Source of the DNA: an uncultured Leptospiraceae bacterium
Lineage (GTDB): Bacteria > Spirochaetota > Leptospiria > Leptospirales > Leptospiraceae
NCBI GenBank assembly: GCA_937924465.1
Contig: CALDSP010000037.1
Coordinates: 1-14,628, forward strand
Length of the DNA stretch: 14,628 nucleotides
Direction of reading: 5' to 3'
The notes below the pieces were generated by a model that did no database searches, had not been told where the DNA came from, and saw nothing but the letters and a program-made list of their open reading frames with translations. The number at the start of each line of letters is the position of its first letter. Position 1 is the first letter of the stretch. The position numbers and the translations under genes were made by a program. Positions 7,409 through 13,543 of this stretch are shown piece by piece.

Positions 7409-8017
7409 TTATTGAGAATAGTATTTTTCTTTCACATAAAAATACCAAGCATTTTCTAGTTCTTTTGAAATTCGCATGGATAAAATATTGGCAAGCCTAT
7501 TTTGTGCTTGTTCTTCGGACTCACGATATCCAATTTGATCTGAAAAGTAAACGCGGCCCAAGACTTCGTTTCTTTCCAAAGGAATAGAAACTCCTCCTAC
7601 CTCTTGTAAATCTAACCTCACGATTACAGAAATTTCTGAACTCATCTGTTGATTGCCTGCATCTAAAAGGTTTCCAATTTTTTGATAGTGTAGAACTCTC
7701 CCATACAATCGAAATTGAGCAAGAGATTTATCTCGTGTTTGTAACAATCTTCCACGTCTATCTATTTCCAATTGTAACGCTCTTGTAATCATAGTATGAA
7801 AACCGGGAGCATAGGAATCATTCTGAAAATTATGAATGTATAGAACCCGTAATCTATCTTCAATTTGTTTTTCTCCTACTTTAGGAGGCCTACCCACCCC
7901 TTGTTGAAAAAGAAAACAAGAAAAAAAAGGAAAGAATATTAACAATTTTAAAAATATATATTGAAACAGCTGAGAATAAATTTTTGTCATAAACCTGAGT
8001 GTTGGTTTTAAGTGCAT
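7409..8017 (-). CDS. LptE-like LPS-assembly lipoprotein
   Basis: The 202-residue product has a lipoprotein signal with lipobox-like PFFSC (Cys34). An alternative start at Met10 (ATG at 7990, AGG 4 bases upstream) gives a more normal signal-peptide length. The mature part follows the LptE pattern: VLYIHNFQNDSYAPGFHTMITRALQLEIDRRGRLL (58-92), then a strand rich in alternating residues (FRLYGRVLHYQKIG), ISVIVRLDLQEV, and a final helix with the typical alanine/leucine spacing (EEQAQNRLANILSMRISKELENAWYF). LptE plugs the outer-membrane LPS translocon LptD. The family diverges strongly, so this rests on fold pattern rather than identical residues. It is the first gene of a two-gene minus-strand unit with the TPM gene. 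The 245 bases upstream hold the left 18-base repeat and presumably the promoters of both flanking genes. Confidence 0.65.
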   Translation of the reverse strand: MHLKPTLRFMTKIYSQLFQYIFLKLLIFFPFFSCFLFQQGVGRPPKVGEKQIEDRLRVLYIHNFQNDSYAPGFHTMITRALQLEIDRRGRLLQTRDKSLAQFRLYGRVLHYQKIGNLLDAGNQQMSSEISVIVRLDLQEVGGVSIPLERNEVLGRVYFSDQIGYRESEEQAQNRLANILSMRISKELENAWYFYVKEKYYSQ

Positions 8018-8152
8018 TTTTGCTTTTTCAAGATTTTTTTAATAAGAGTAAATTAACACAAGTATTTTAAAGACTTTTTCCTAATAAGGTTGAAAGAAAA
8101 AGGCATATCTACAACAATAATCCATAAATTAAATTTGTATACCCAAACAAGT

Positions 8153-8170
8153 TTGTAGTAACAACAACAA
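8153..8170. repeat. Left arm of a perfect 18-base inverted repeat around the DUF1564 gene
   Basis: TTGTAGTAACAACAACAA at 8153-8170 is the exact reverse complement of 9041-9058. The arms lie 92 bases before the start codon and 259 bases after the stop codon of the single gene between them. The repeat contains a CAA/GTT-like simple motif, which raises the chance of coincidence, but the TTGTAGTA part is not simple sequence. Confidence 0.6.
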
Positions 8171-8195
8171 GTTCCAGAAAAGTGAGAATTGATTT

Positions 8196-8225
8196 TTGTA
8201 AAAAATTTCTAATCTTTCGTATTTT
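8196..8225 (+). promoter_or_regulatory. Candidate promoter of the DUF1564 gene with flanking dyad
   Basis: TTGTAA (8196-8201) and TATTTT (8220-8225) are separated by 18 bases and would give a leader of about 30 bases. TTTTGTAAAA (8194-8203) and its reverse complement TTTTACAAAA (8233-8242) overlap the -35 element and the likely start site, respectively, as an autoregulatory operator might. Such motifs arise easily in DNA this AT-rich. Confidence 0.25.
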
Positions 8226-8262
8226 TGCACTCTTTTACAAAATTTTTTTAATCTTCTAATGC

Positions 8263-8781
8263 ATGAAGTATAGATTTATTTTAAATGAACAAAAACAAAG
8301 CTTAGAAATTAAACGAAAAAGAAAAACTGTCTCTACCTTGCGAATTCCTTTTTGGTTAAACTCCATAGTGAAAAATGGAGTGCAAAGATGTGGGAGCTTA
8401 AATAAATATTTGAATACTTTATTAAAACGTTACCGATTTCTCTTGTATTCAGACTATTTTAAACCATCTGAAAACGTTAAAACCAAGTATCAAGAACGCG
8501 AGCAGGTTTACATTACAAAGAAATTTCGACCAGAAAATAGAGATTGGTTGGAGTTGAAAATGTGGGCGGACGCTTTAGGAATTTCTGCAACTTTTATGTT
8601 TGTAAGACTTTTAGAAATTGAGAAAGAAAATGACTCTGTCATAAATGAAAGATCCTTTCGAACGTTCAGCATTGTTCTTACTACATCTTACTATGCAAGA
8701 GTTCCCCAGTTACGGAAGATTTTACGTAAAGGACGAAGTGTTTTAGAACGATGGATTACATTTTACGATCCGCCCGAGTAA
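8263..8781 (+). CDS. DUF1564-like protein with ribbon-helix-helix-like N-terminus
   Basis: The 172-residue product resembles DUF1564, a family of unknown function that I associate with Leptospira, where several copies per genome are usual. Residues 22-58 read as a ribbon-helix-helix pattern: a short strand (TVSTLRIP), a helix (FWLNSIVKN), a turn, and a second helix starting at Ser45 (SLNKYLNTLLKRY). A second conserved-looking block follows (89-120: RPENRDWLELKMWADALGISATFMFVRLLEIE), helical and possibly helix-turn-helix-like. The protein is basic, and no signal peptide or transmembrane segment is seen. DNA binding is therefore plausible but unproven. It is the only plus-strand gene in the left two thirds of the window, has no operon partners, lacks an obvious ribosome site, and is framed by a perfect 18-base inverted repeat. 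This may be a small mobile or duplicated gene cassette. Confidence 0.7.
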   Translation: MKYRFILNEQKQSLEIKRKRKTVSTLRIPFWLNSIVKNGVQRCGSLNKYLNTLLKRYRFLLYSDYFKPSENVKTKYQEREQVYITKKFRPENRDWLELKMWADALGISATFMFVRLLEIEKENDSVINERSFRTFSIVLTTSYYARVPQLRKILRKGRSVLERWITFYDPPE

Positions 8782-8929
8782 TACAAAAAAACCAAAAAGC
8801 CTGCCCTATTTTATAAAATTTTCCAACTAAAAACGTTTTTGAACGAAGGACGCTTATAAGATTATAAATACTAAAACAAAAAATATTCTCATTTTAATAG
8901 TCAATTGGAGAATTTACAATAAAAATTAG

Positions 8930-8956
8930 AAAAAAAGGATCTTAAAAAATTGATCC
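8930..8956 (-). terminator. Weak intrinsic terminator candidate for the lysC-nadR transcript
   Basis: On the minus strand GGATC (complement of 8952-8956), a 10-base loop and GATCC (complement of 8937-8941) form a 5-bp stem followed directly by seven T (complement of the A-run 8930-8936) and further T-rich sequence. It lies about 240 bases beyond the nadR stop. The stem is short, so efficiency may be low. Confidence 0.4.
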
Positions 8957-9040
8957 AACTATCATAAAAACGGTCATAAAATTTCATTTTTCGAAAAAAC
9001 GAAAAGTTTGACTCCAAATCTGCGAAGGAACATACAAATT

Positions 9041-9058
9041 TTGTTGTTGTTACTACAA
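9041..9058. repeat. Right arm of the 18-base inverted repeat around the DUF1564 gene
   Basis: TTGTTGTTGTTACTACAA is the exact reverse complement of 8153-8170. Outer-edge to outer-edge the enclosed segment is 906 bases. No target-site duplication is evident directly outside the two arms (left flank ends ACAAGT, right flank begins TTGCGG). Confidence 0.6.
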
Positions 9059-9199
9059 TTGCGGTTCACGCCTACTATTTCTCTCCCCTGACTCTGAACA
9101 TAAATTTTACAATTAAAAGTATTTACTTACTGATTACTAAAAAAGTTTCTAGAAATTTTTGTTAGAAAATTTGATTTTTGAATTTTAGATTTCAAAAGT

Positions 9200-10171
9200 C
9201 TACCATAAATCCGAAAATTCATTTTGGATTATTTCTATAGCTTTAGAAAATCTTTCTGAAAAATTTCCAGTAATTATATAATATTTTTTGTTTAAAAAAC
9301 TTAGTTCTTGAAGTAACCAATTATGAAAGGAATCTCTATAGTTAGGTAGATCTCTTAAAGGATCCCTTATCCAAGGGACGTCAGGTGCTAATACTAAACA
9401 TAAATCATAGTTTCTTTGGATAATCTGATCAATCACTGAATCGGGAACTTTTTTAAAATAAATCAAACTATAAAGTTTTGTAATAATCATATCTGTATCA
9501 ATAAACAAATACTTATTTGCATTAGTTAATTTGTTTTCTTCTAATTCAATATGACCTCTACAAATTTCTTGAATATCTTCGTAAACAACATATCTGTTTT
9601 TGGCTTCTAAATACATTCTTGCATATTCTGGAACCCATTCTGTGTTAAAATGTTTTGCTAGAGTTTCACATAACGTAGTTTTTCCAGTAGATTCTGCTCC
9701 TGTAATAAGAATTTTTTTTGTAAAATAAGGTTTAACTATGTCTGGTAAAAAATCCCAATTAGCAAATGGCTTTTCTCGAATCAAACTTCCAGAAATTGGA
9801 AATTTTTTTCTTTCTAGATCAATACATTCATGTTTACAACCCAAAACTCTAGAAAGAGGTTCTCCATAATATTCAGAAGTAAACAAAATGTCAATTCGTT
9901 CAGGATGAACACGTTTTATAGTAGCTTTCCAAATGTTCCAAAAATCAGGGTGCTCTTCAGGATATTGAGGATTTTCGTCAATAACATGAATGACGTTTAC
10001 GCTAGGAAACGTTTTCTTAACCCATTCATAACGCAACTTTCCTTGTATGTTCTCTCTTAAAAGAGAACACACAAGAACTGTGAGATTTGTACAGCGTTGA
10101 CTTGCTTCTTGAATTAAATATTCATGACCCTTATGAAAAGGATAAAACTTTCCTAAAATTAAGCCATTCAA
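9200..10171 (-). CDS. nadR: NadR-like NMN adenylyltransferase / ribosylnicotinamide kinase
   Basis: The 323-residue bifunctional enzyme of NAD salvage has two parts. The N-terminal nucleotidyltransferase domain (about 1-150) shows GLILGKFYPFHKGH (the HxGH-type motif at 13-16) and ISGSLIR (126-132). It would adenylate nicotinamide mononucleotide. The C-terminal kinase domain (about 151-323) shows a P-loop GAESTGKTT (158-166), PEYAR (181-185), FIDTD and DVPWIRDPLRD, which fits phosphorylation of ribosylnicotinamide. The N-terminal helix-turn-helix of enterobacterial NadR is absent, so it is not expected to be a repressor. The start must be TTG at 10171, because a stop lies two codons upstream and the first strand is needed. 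It overlaps the aspartate-kinase stop as TTGA, with no Shine-Dalgarno sequence, implying coupling to lysC translation. Confidence 0.9.
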   Translation of the reverse strand: MNGLILGKFYPFHKGHEYLIQEASQRCTNLTVLVCSLLRENIQGKLRYEWVKKTFPSVNVIHVIDENPQYPEEHPDFWNIWKATIKRVHPERIDILFTSEYYGEPLSRVLGCKHECIDLERKKFPISGSLIREKPFANWDFLPDIVKPYFTKKILITGAESTGKTTLCETLAKHFNTEWVPEYARMYLEAKNRYVVYEDIQEICRGHIELEENKLTNANKYLFIDTDMIITKLYSLIYFKKVPDSVIDQIIQRNYDLCLVLAPDVPWIRDPLRDLPNYRDSFHNWLLQELSFLNKKYYIITGNFSERFSKAIEIIQNEFSDLW

Positions 10172-10644
10172 TTGTTATTTATAAATGCGGCATGAATTGC
10201 TTTCAGAGCAGTCTGTCCTTGTTCTTCTGGGATCACGCAAGAAATTTTAATTTCTGAAGTAGTAATCATCTCAATGTTTATGTTATTTTCTGCAAGAGCT
10301 TTAAACATTCTTGAGGCTACTCCAACATGAGATTTCATGCCTACACCCACAGCGGAAACTATAGCGATTTTATCGTTGATTTGCATTTTGCCCGTTTGGT
10401 GTCTTTGACAAAAGTTTTCTAAAATAGGAGTCGCATTTCGAATAGCTTTTCTTGGAATCGTGAAAGAAATATCATTCTTTCCATTTTCGGGGGAGGTTTG
10501 TACAATTACATCTACTATAATATCTTCCTCTGCCAAAGCTCCAAATAAATCAGCTGCTATGCCGGGTTTATCTGGAACATCTGGAATTGTGATTCTTGCC
10601 TCTTCTTTTTTGATTGTAACTCCACTAACTGTAACTTTTTCCAC
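10168..10644 (-). CDS. Internal in-frame start: candidate aspartate-kinase beta (regulatory) subunit
   Basis: Inside lysC, in the same frame, a GTG at 10644-10642 (Val248 of the full protein) is preceded by a perfect GAGGAG ribosome site (complement of 10651-10656) with 6-base spacing. Initiation there would give a 158-residue protein starting just before the two ACT domains. In Bacillus subtilis and Corynebacterium glutamicum LysC the beta subunit is made in this way from an internal start near residue 250 and assembles with the full-length alpha chain as alpha2beta2. The ribosome site is far stronger than the one at the main lysC start. Internal initiation itself is an inference. Confidence 0.6.
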   Translation of the reverse strand: MEKVTVSGVTIKKEEARITIPDVPDKPGIAADLFGALAEEDIIVDVIVQTSPENGKNDISFTIPRKAIRNATPILENFCQRHQTGKMQINDKIAIVSAVGVGMKSHVGVASRMFKALAENNINIEMITTSEIKISCVIPEEQGQTALKAIHAAFINNN

Positions 10645-11385
10645 AAGTTTCTCCTCACTTACAACTAATGTTCCTGGATTTGAATGAAAACTAGAACGAA
10701 CATGTATAACCACATCATAATTTTTTGCAAGTTCTACACTCCTAGAATGCAGTACTCCCGCTCCTAAACTTGCTAACTCTAACATTTCGTCATAGGAAAT
10801 TTTTTCATGCATTTTTGCACCTGCTACCTTGTTTGGATCTGCAGTAAAGACTCCATCTACATCTGTGTAAATTTCGCATTCATCCGCCTTTAAAGCGGCT
10901 GCTAAAGCTACTGCTGTAGTATCACTTCCTCCTCTTCCAAGCGTAGTGATATTTTCCTCTTGATCAATTCCTTGGAATCCCGCTACAATTGCAACCTTCC
11001 CTTCATCCAGAGCTTTACGGATTTTTGAGTCATCTATTGCTTGGATTTTGGCATTGGAAAAGTTTCCATCGGTCATAATTCTCACTTGGGCCCCTGTAAA
11101 TGACTGTGCTGGAACATGAATTGCCTCAAGAGCCATAGCCAAAAGAGAAATAGAAACCTGTTCTCCTGTAGAAAGAAGCATGTCTAACTCTCGTTTGCTT
11201 GGGTTTGGATTGACTCTCTCTGCTAAATCAAGCAATTCATCGGTCGTATGCCCCATAGCAGACACCACAACCACTACTTTATTCCCTTTTTCATAGTAAG
11301 ACTTGATTCGATTGGCTACATTTTTGATTTTATCGGTAGTTCCAACGGAGGTTCCACCATACTTTTGAATCACAAGCTTTCCCAT
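10168..11385 (-). CDS. lysC: Aspartate kinase, monofunctional, with two C-terminal ACT domains
   Basis: Aspartate kinase phosphorylates L-aspartate, the entry step to diaminopimelate/lysine, threonine and methionine. The 405-residue product has the family start KLVIQKYGGTSVG (4-15), STGEQVS (72-78), the catalytic TTLGRGGSDTTA (147-158), TDVDGVFTADP (174-184) and LGAGVLH. Two ACT regulatory domains follow (about 263-325 and 340-403, the latter with VGVGMKSHVGVASRMF and MITTSEIKISCVI). Length and layout match the feedback-regulated LysC of Bacillus and Corynebacterium (about 405-421 residues) rather than the fused aspartokinase/homoserine dehydrogenase. An internal start (10644) appears to produce the separate regulatory subunit. 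It heads a coupled pair with nadR and is transcribed from a compact promoter 29 bases upstream. The short leader leaves no room for a lysine riboswitch, so control is probably allosteric. The inhibiting amino acid cannot be read from sequence. Confidence 0.95.
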   Translation of the reverse strand: MGKLVIQKYGGTSVGTTDKIKNVANRIKSYYEKGNKVVVVVSAMGHTTDELLDLAERVNPNPSKRELDMLLSTGEQVSISLLAMALEAIHVPAQSFTGAQVRIMTDGNFSNAKIQAIDDSKIRKALDEGKVAIVAGFQGIDQEENITTLGRGGSDTTAVALAAALKADECEIYTDVDGVFTADPNKVAGAKMHEKISYDEMLELASLGAGVLHSRSVELAKNYDVVIHVRSSFHSNPGTLVVSEEKLVEKVTVSGVTIKKEEARITIPDVPDKPGIAADLFGALAEEDIIVDVIVQTSPENGKNDISFTIPRKAIRNATPILENFCQRHQTGKMQINDKIAIVSAVGVGMKSHVGVASRMFKALAENNINIEMITTSEIKISCVIPEEQGQTALKAIHAAFINNN

Positions 11386-11413
11386 CTTGTGGACAATTTT
11401 TTTTTAAATCAAT

Positions 11414-11442
11414 TTTATACAACTTATAATTTTTCTTGACAA
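11414..11442 (-). promoter_or_regulatory. Predicted promoter for lysC-nadR
   Basis: On the minus strand TTGTCA (complement of 11437-11442) and TATAAA (complement of 11414-11419) are separated by 17 bases, close to the sigma-70 consensus. The ATG of lysC follows 28 bases after the -10 element. The -35 overlaps that of the divergent promoter. Confidence 0.5.
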
Positions 11443-11463
11443 TCTCAATGAGTATTTTAAAAT
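11436..11463 (+). promoter_or_regulatory. Predicted promoter for the outer-membrane protein gene
   Basis: TTGACA (11436-11441), a 16-base spacer and TAAAAT (11458-11463) form a near-consensus sigma-70 promoter. The ATG lies only 10 bases after the -10, so the mRNA would be nearly leaderless, consistent with the missing Shine-Dalgarno sequence, unless another promoter is used. Confidence 0.45.
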
Positions 11464-11473
11464 TCAAACCATT

Positions 11474-12886
11474 ATGGAAAAAGTAGTCAAAATTTTTTTT
11501 ACAATTTTTGTAATATTTGTAAACAGTTTGTATTCTGATTCCTTGCGCTTGAAAAATGGAAAAAACCTCCAAGCAACTATCTTGGAACAGTCAGGGAATT
11601 ATATTATTTACAAGGACAAAAGTGGAAATGTCCAAACTATACCTAAAAGTGAAGTGGAATCTGCCCACATTACTTATACAACAGTAGAAAAGGCTGCTCA
11701 AGATAAAGAAGGAGAACAAAATCCTGTTACAATAGAATTTACTCATGAAATAGTCTCAGACTTCATATGGAGGGGACAAAGCTATGGAGGTGAATTTTTA
11801 GCTAGAAGAAATAATATGCCTTATAAAGAAATAACTCAATATTGGGCCTATCAACCAACCATTGTAGTGAGACATGAATCAGGAATTTATCTTGAACTAT
11901 GGGGAAACATTGCCCTAACAGGCAGACCGGACAAAGACAGTGATATGCGCCTTTTTCAAGCTAGTCCGGGTGGAAGTCCAATCGATCCAAATCGCTTAAT
12001 TGATAGAATTTCTAACGGAAATTTCACTGCTGATCAGGATGGACTTTCTGCAGTTTTTGATCCTAATAACAATGTAATCAGTTCCGCCTGCTCCGATCCC
12101 GTCACAGCCCAAGCCAAAGTTTTAGCTGATGGAGGTGCAATCAATGATTGCTTTGTGGACCTTCGAAAGATTGGACGTCGAAAAGAAAGAAATGGAATGT
12201 ATAGGACAGATGGACTCTTTACATCCTTTGCTTATGAAATGGATGGGAAAAAATTAGGTACGTTTACCATTGGTACTTGGTGGTATTTTCAAAATGATAG
12301 AAATAACAACTACTCATGGCAAGAATATTATGTTTGGTGGGGACTACCCATTTTAAGAGGAATCACAAATCCTTCTCTTCAAGCATATACTCAAAGTTCT
12401 TATGATTTTGGTGGTCAAGGGGCAGGAAATCATTACGTAAGTTTGTATAATTACCATAGATTCTTTGAAGGGACAAATTTTGAAGTAGAACCATACAACA
12501 ACATTGGTTACCAATGGTTAAATAACAACACTTCACAACGCTCTGGGCTCATGGATATTACTACAGGAATAAAATTTATCATTTTTTCTAACTTCTTTTT
12601 CTCTGTTAACCATGCCCACAGACCTGACGTTTACATGTTCGATAATGATGTGTTTTACTTCACAAATAGTCAAAACTCTCCCATTTTAAGAAATAAAGAA
12701 AATGATGAAAAAACTACTGATCCATCTAAACTCTATGGTGATCTAAATCAATTTGTCTATGAACAAATTGAAACTCTTCCTGACACACCTGAACTAGCAA
12801 AACTCTATTTAAAAGAAAAATACCAACTCCAAGACATACCAAAAAACTTATATTGGATTAGTTTTGGATTTACTCATAAGTTATAA
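11474..12886 (+). CDS. Putative outer-membrane beta-barrel protein (porin-like)
   Basis: The 470-residue product has a signal peptide (about 1-21, MEKVVKIFFTIFVIFVNSLYS). A short beta domain (22-66, LRLKNGKNLQATILEQSGNYIIYKDKSGNVQTIP) resembles the small SH3-like modules found at the start of some spirochaete envelope proteins. From about 86 it shows alternating hydrophobic/polar strands with many aromatic residues and ends ISFGFTHKL, as outer-membrane barrels do. The first barrel strand TIEFTHEIVSDFIWRGQSYGG recalls the SDYxxRGxS motif of TorF-type putative porins. A long variable loop (about 145-230) contains two cysteines (CSDP and DCFVD). The substrate is unknown and the TorF link is tentative. 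It is divergent from lysC and is followed after 33 bases by coaE. Confidence 0.6.
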   Translation: MEKVVKIFFTIFVIFVNSLYSDSLRLKNGKNLQATILEQSGNYIIYKDKSGNVQTIPKSEVESAHITYTTVEKAAQDKEGEQNPVTIEFTHEIVSDFIWRGQSYGGEFLARRNNMPYKEITQYWAYQPTIVVRHESGIYLELWGNIALTGRPDKDSDMRLFQASPGGSPIDPNRLIDRISNGNFTADQDGLSAVFDPNNNVISSACSDPVTAQAKVLADGGAINDCFVDLRKIGRRKERNGMYRTDGLFTSFAYEMDGKKLGTFTIGTWWYFQNDRNNNYSWQEYYVWWGLPILRGITNPSLQAYTQSSYDFGGQGAGNHYVSLYNYHRFFEGTNFEVEPYNNIGYQWLNNNTSQRSGLMDITTGIKFIIFSNFFFSVNHAHRPDVYMFDNDVFYFTNSQNSPILRNKENDEKTTDPSKLYGDLNQFVYEQIETLPDTPELAKLYLKEKYQLQDIPKNLYWISFGFTHKL

Positions 12887-12893
12887 ATAAAAA

Positions 12894-12918
12894 AAGAGTT
12901 TAAACAACGGAAACTCTT
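12894..12918 (+). promoter_or_regulatory. Hairpin between the barrel gene and coaE, overlapping the coaE ribosome site
   Basis: AAGAGTTT (12894-12901) pairs with AAACTCTT (12911-12918) across a 9-base loop. The only ribosome-site candidate for coaE, GGAA at 12909-12912, lies across the loop end and the 3' arm, so the fold could restrict coaE translation. In the plus direction no T-run follows. In the minus direction the A-run before the stem would read as a T-tract, as in an intrinsic terminator against antisense transcripts. Confidence 0.45.
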
Positions 12919-12919
12919 A

Positions 12920-13543
12920 GTGCAAAAATGGAATAAAAAATTCATATTAGGAATTACAGGAGGCATGGGAAGTGGAAAATCTCTTGCCTCTAAAATCTTT
13001 CAGGACTTAGGAGCTTTTAGGGTTAGTTCTGATGAGCTCGCAAGAAAATATACAGATGTTACCTCTCCAATCAAAAGTGAATTAGTAGAAATCTTCGGAC
13101 CAGAAGTATTGAATGACAAAGAAGCTCCAGACAGAAATTATATAGCAAAAATTGTGTTTCAAAATCCGAATAAATTACAGCAACTAACTTCTATAATTCA
13201 TCCTAGAGTTCGAAAAGATTTTTTAGAAATAGTTCAAAACCTTCCTGAAGGCACCATTGTTGCTTGGGAGGCACCTTTATTATTTGAGGCAAAGGGAAAT
13301 TTTATTTGTAATGCTACACTGACCATATATGCTAATTTAGAAGTTGCTTTTCAAAGAGTAAATCAAAGAGATGGATTAAGTAGAGAAGAATTTGAAGCTC
13401 GAATTAGAAACCAAATGGACATAAAGGAAAAAATTCAACTTTCCGACTTTAGTATTAGAAATGAAGGAAATTTCGATTACCTTCGTTCAGAGTGTGAAAA
13501 AATCTATAAAATTATACTAATGCACAGAGAGGTTTTTCTTTGA
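12920..13543 (+). CDS. coaE: Dephospho-CoA kinase (CoaE)
   Basis: CoaE phosphorylates the 3'-hydroxyl of the ribose of dephospho-CoA with ATP, the last step of CoA synthesis. The 207-residue product starts LGITGGMGSGKS (10-21, the P-loop), followed by FRVSSDELARKY, which corresponds to the DxDxIAR nucleotide motif with the second Asp (38) kept and the first replaced by Ser. IIHPRVRKDF, EAPLLFEAK, RVNQRDGLSREEFEARIRNQM (lid region) and DFSIRNEGNFDYL follow, all in the usual order. Length is typical (about 200). The start is GTG with a GGAA ribosome site partly inside a hairpin; the ATG at 12928 is out of frame. With coaC and coaB 8 kb away on the other strand, three CoA steps are covered by this window. 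The stop overlaps the SPOR-gene start. Confidence 0.93.
   Translation: MQKWNKKFILGITGGMGSGKSLASKIFQDLGAFRVSSDELARKYTDVTSPIKSELVEIFGPEVLNDKEAPDRNYIAKIVFQNPNKLQQLTSIIHPRVRKDFLEIVQNLPEGTIVAWEAPLLFEAKGNFICNATLTIYANLEVAFQRVNQRDGLSREEFEARIRNQMDIKEKIQLSDFSIRNEGNFDYLRSECEKIYKIILMHREVFL

Larger units (their letters stand above)
8782..9199. other. Gene-poor AT-rich spacer between the DUF1564 gene and nadR
   Basis: This 418-base stretch has no credible coding sequence on either strand. It contains a minus-strand terminator candidate (8930-8956) and the right arm of the 18-base inverted repeat (9041-9058). Minor dyads are TTTTCG/CGAAAA near 8989-9006 and the palindrome TTTCTAGAAA near 9147. A relatively C-rich patch (about 9060-9100) breaks the AT-rich background. 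I see no tRNA or decayed gene in it. Confidence 0.55.

Noticed and set aside
8101..8262. CRISPR-like or tandem repeat array around the ACAACAACA sequence
   Set aside because: The motif occurs once per arm only, without regular spacing or spacers.
8153..9058. Complete insertion sequence
   Set aside because: The inverted repeats enclose no transposase, and no target-site duplication is visible outside the arms, so it is listed only as a repeat-bounded gene.
11386..11473. Lysine riboswitch upstream of lysC
   Set aside because: Only 88 bases separate lysC from the divergent gene, and the predicted leader is about 20 bases; far too short for the roughly 170-base lysine element.
11330..11572. 80-residue minus-strand open frame across the lysC/barrel promoter region
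   Set aside because: It overlaps the start of both well-supported genes and the predicted promoters, and has no family resemblance.
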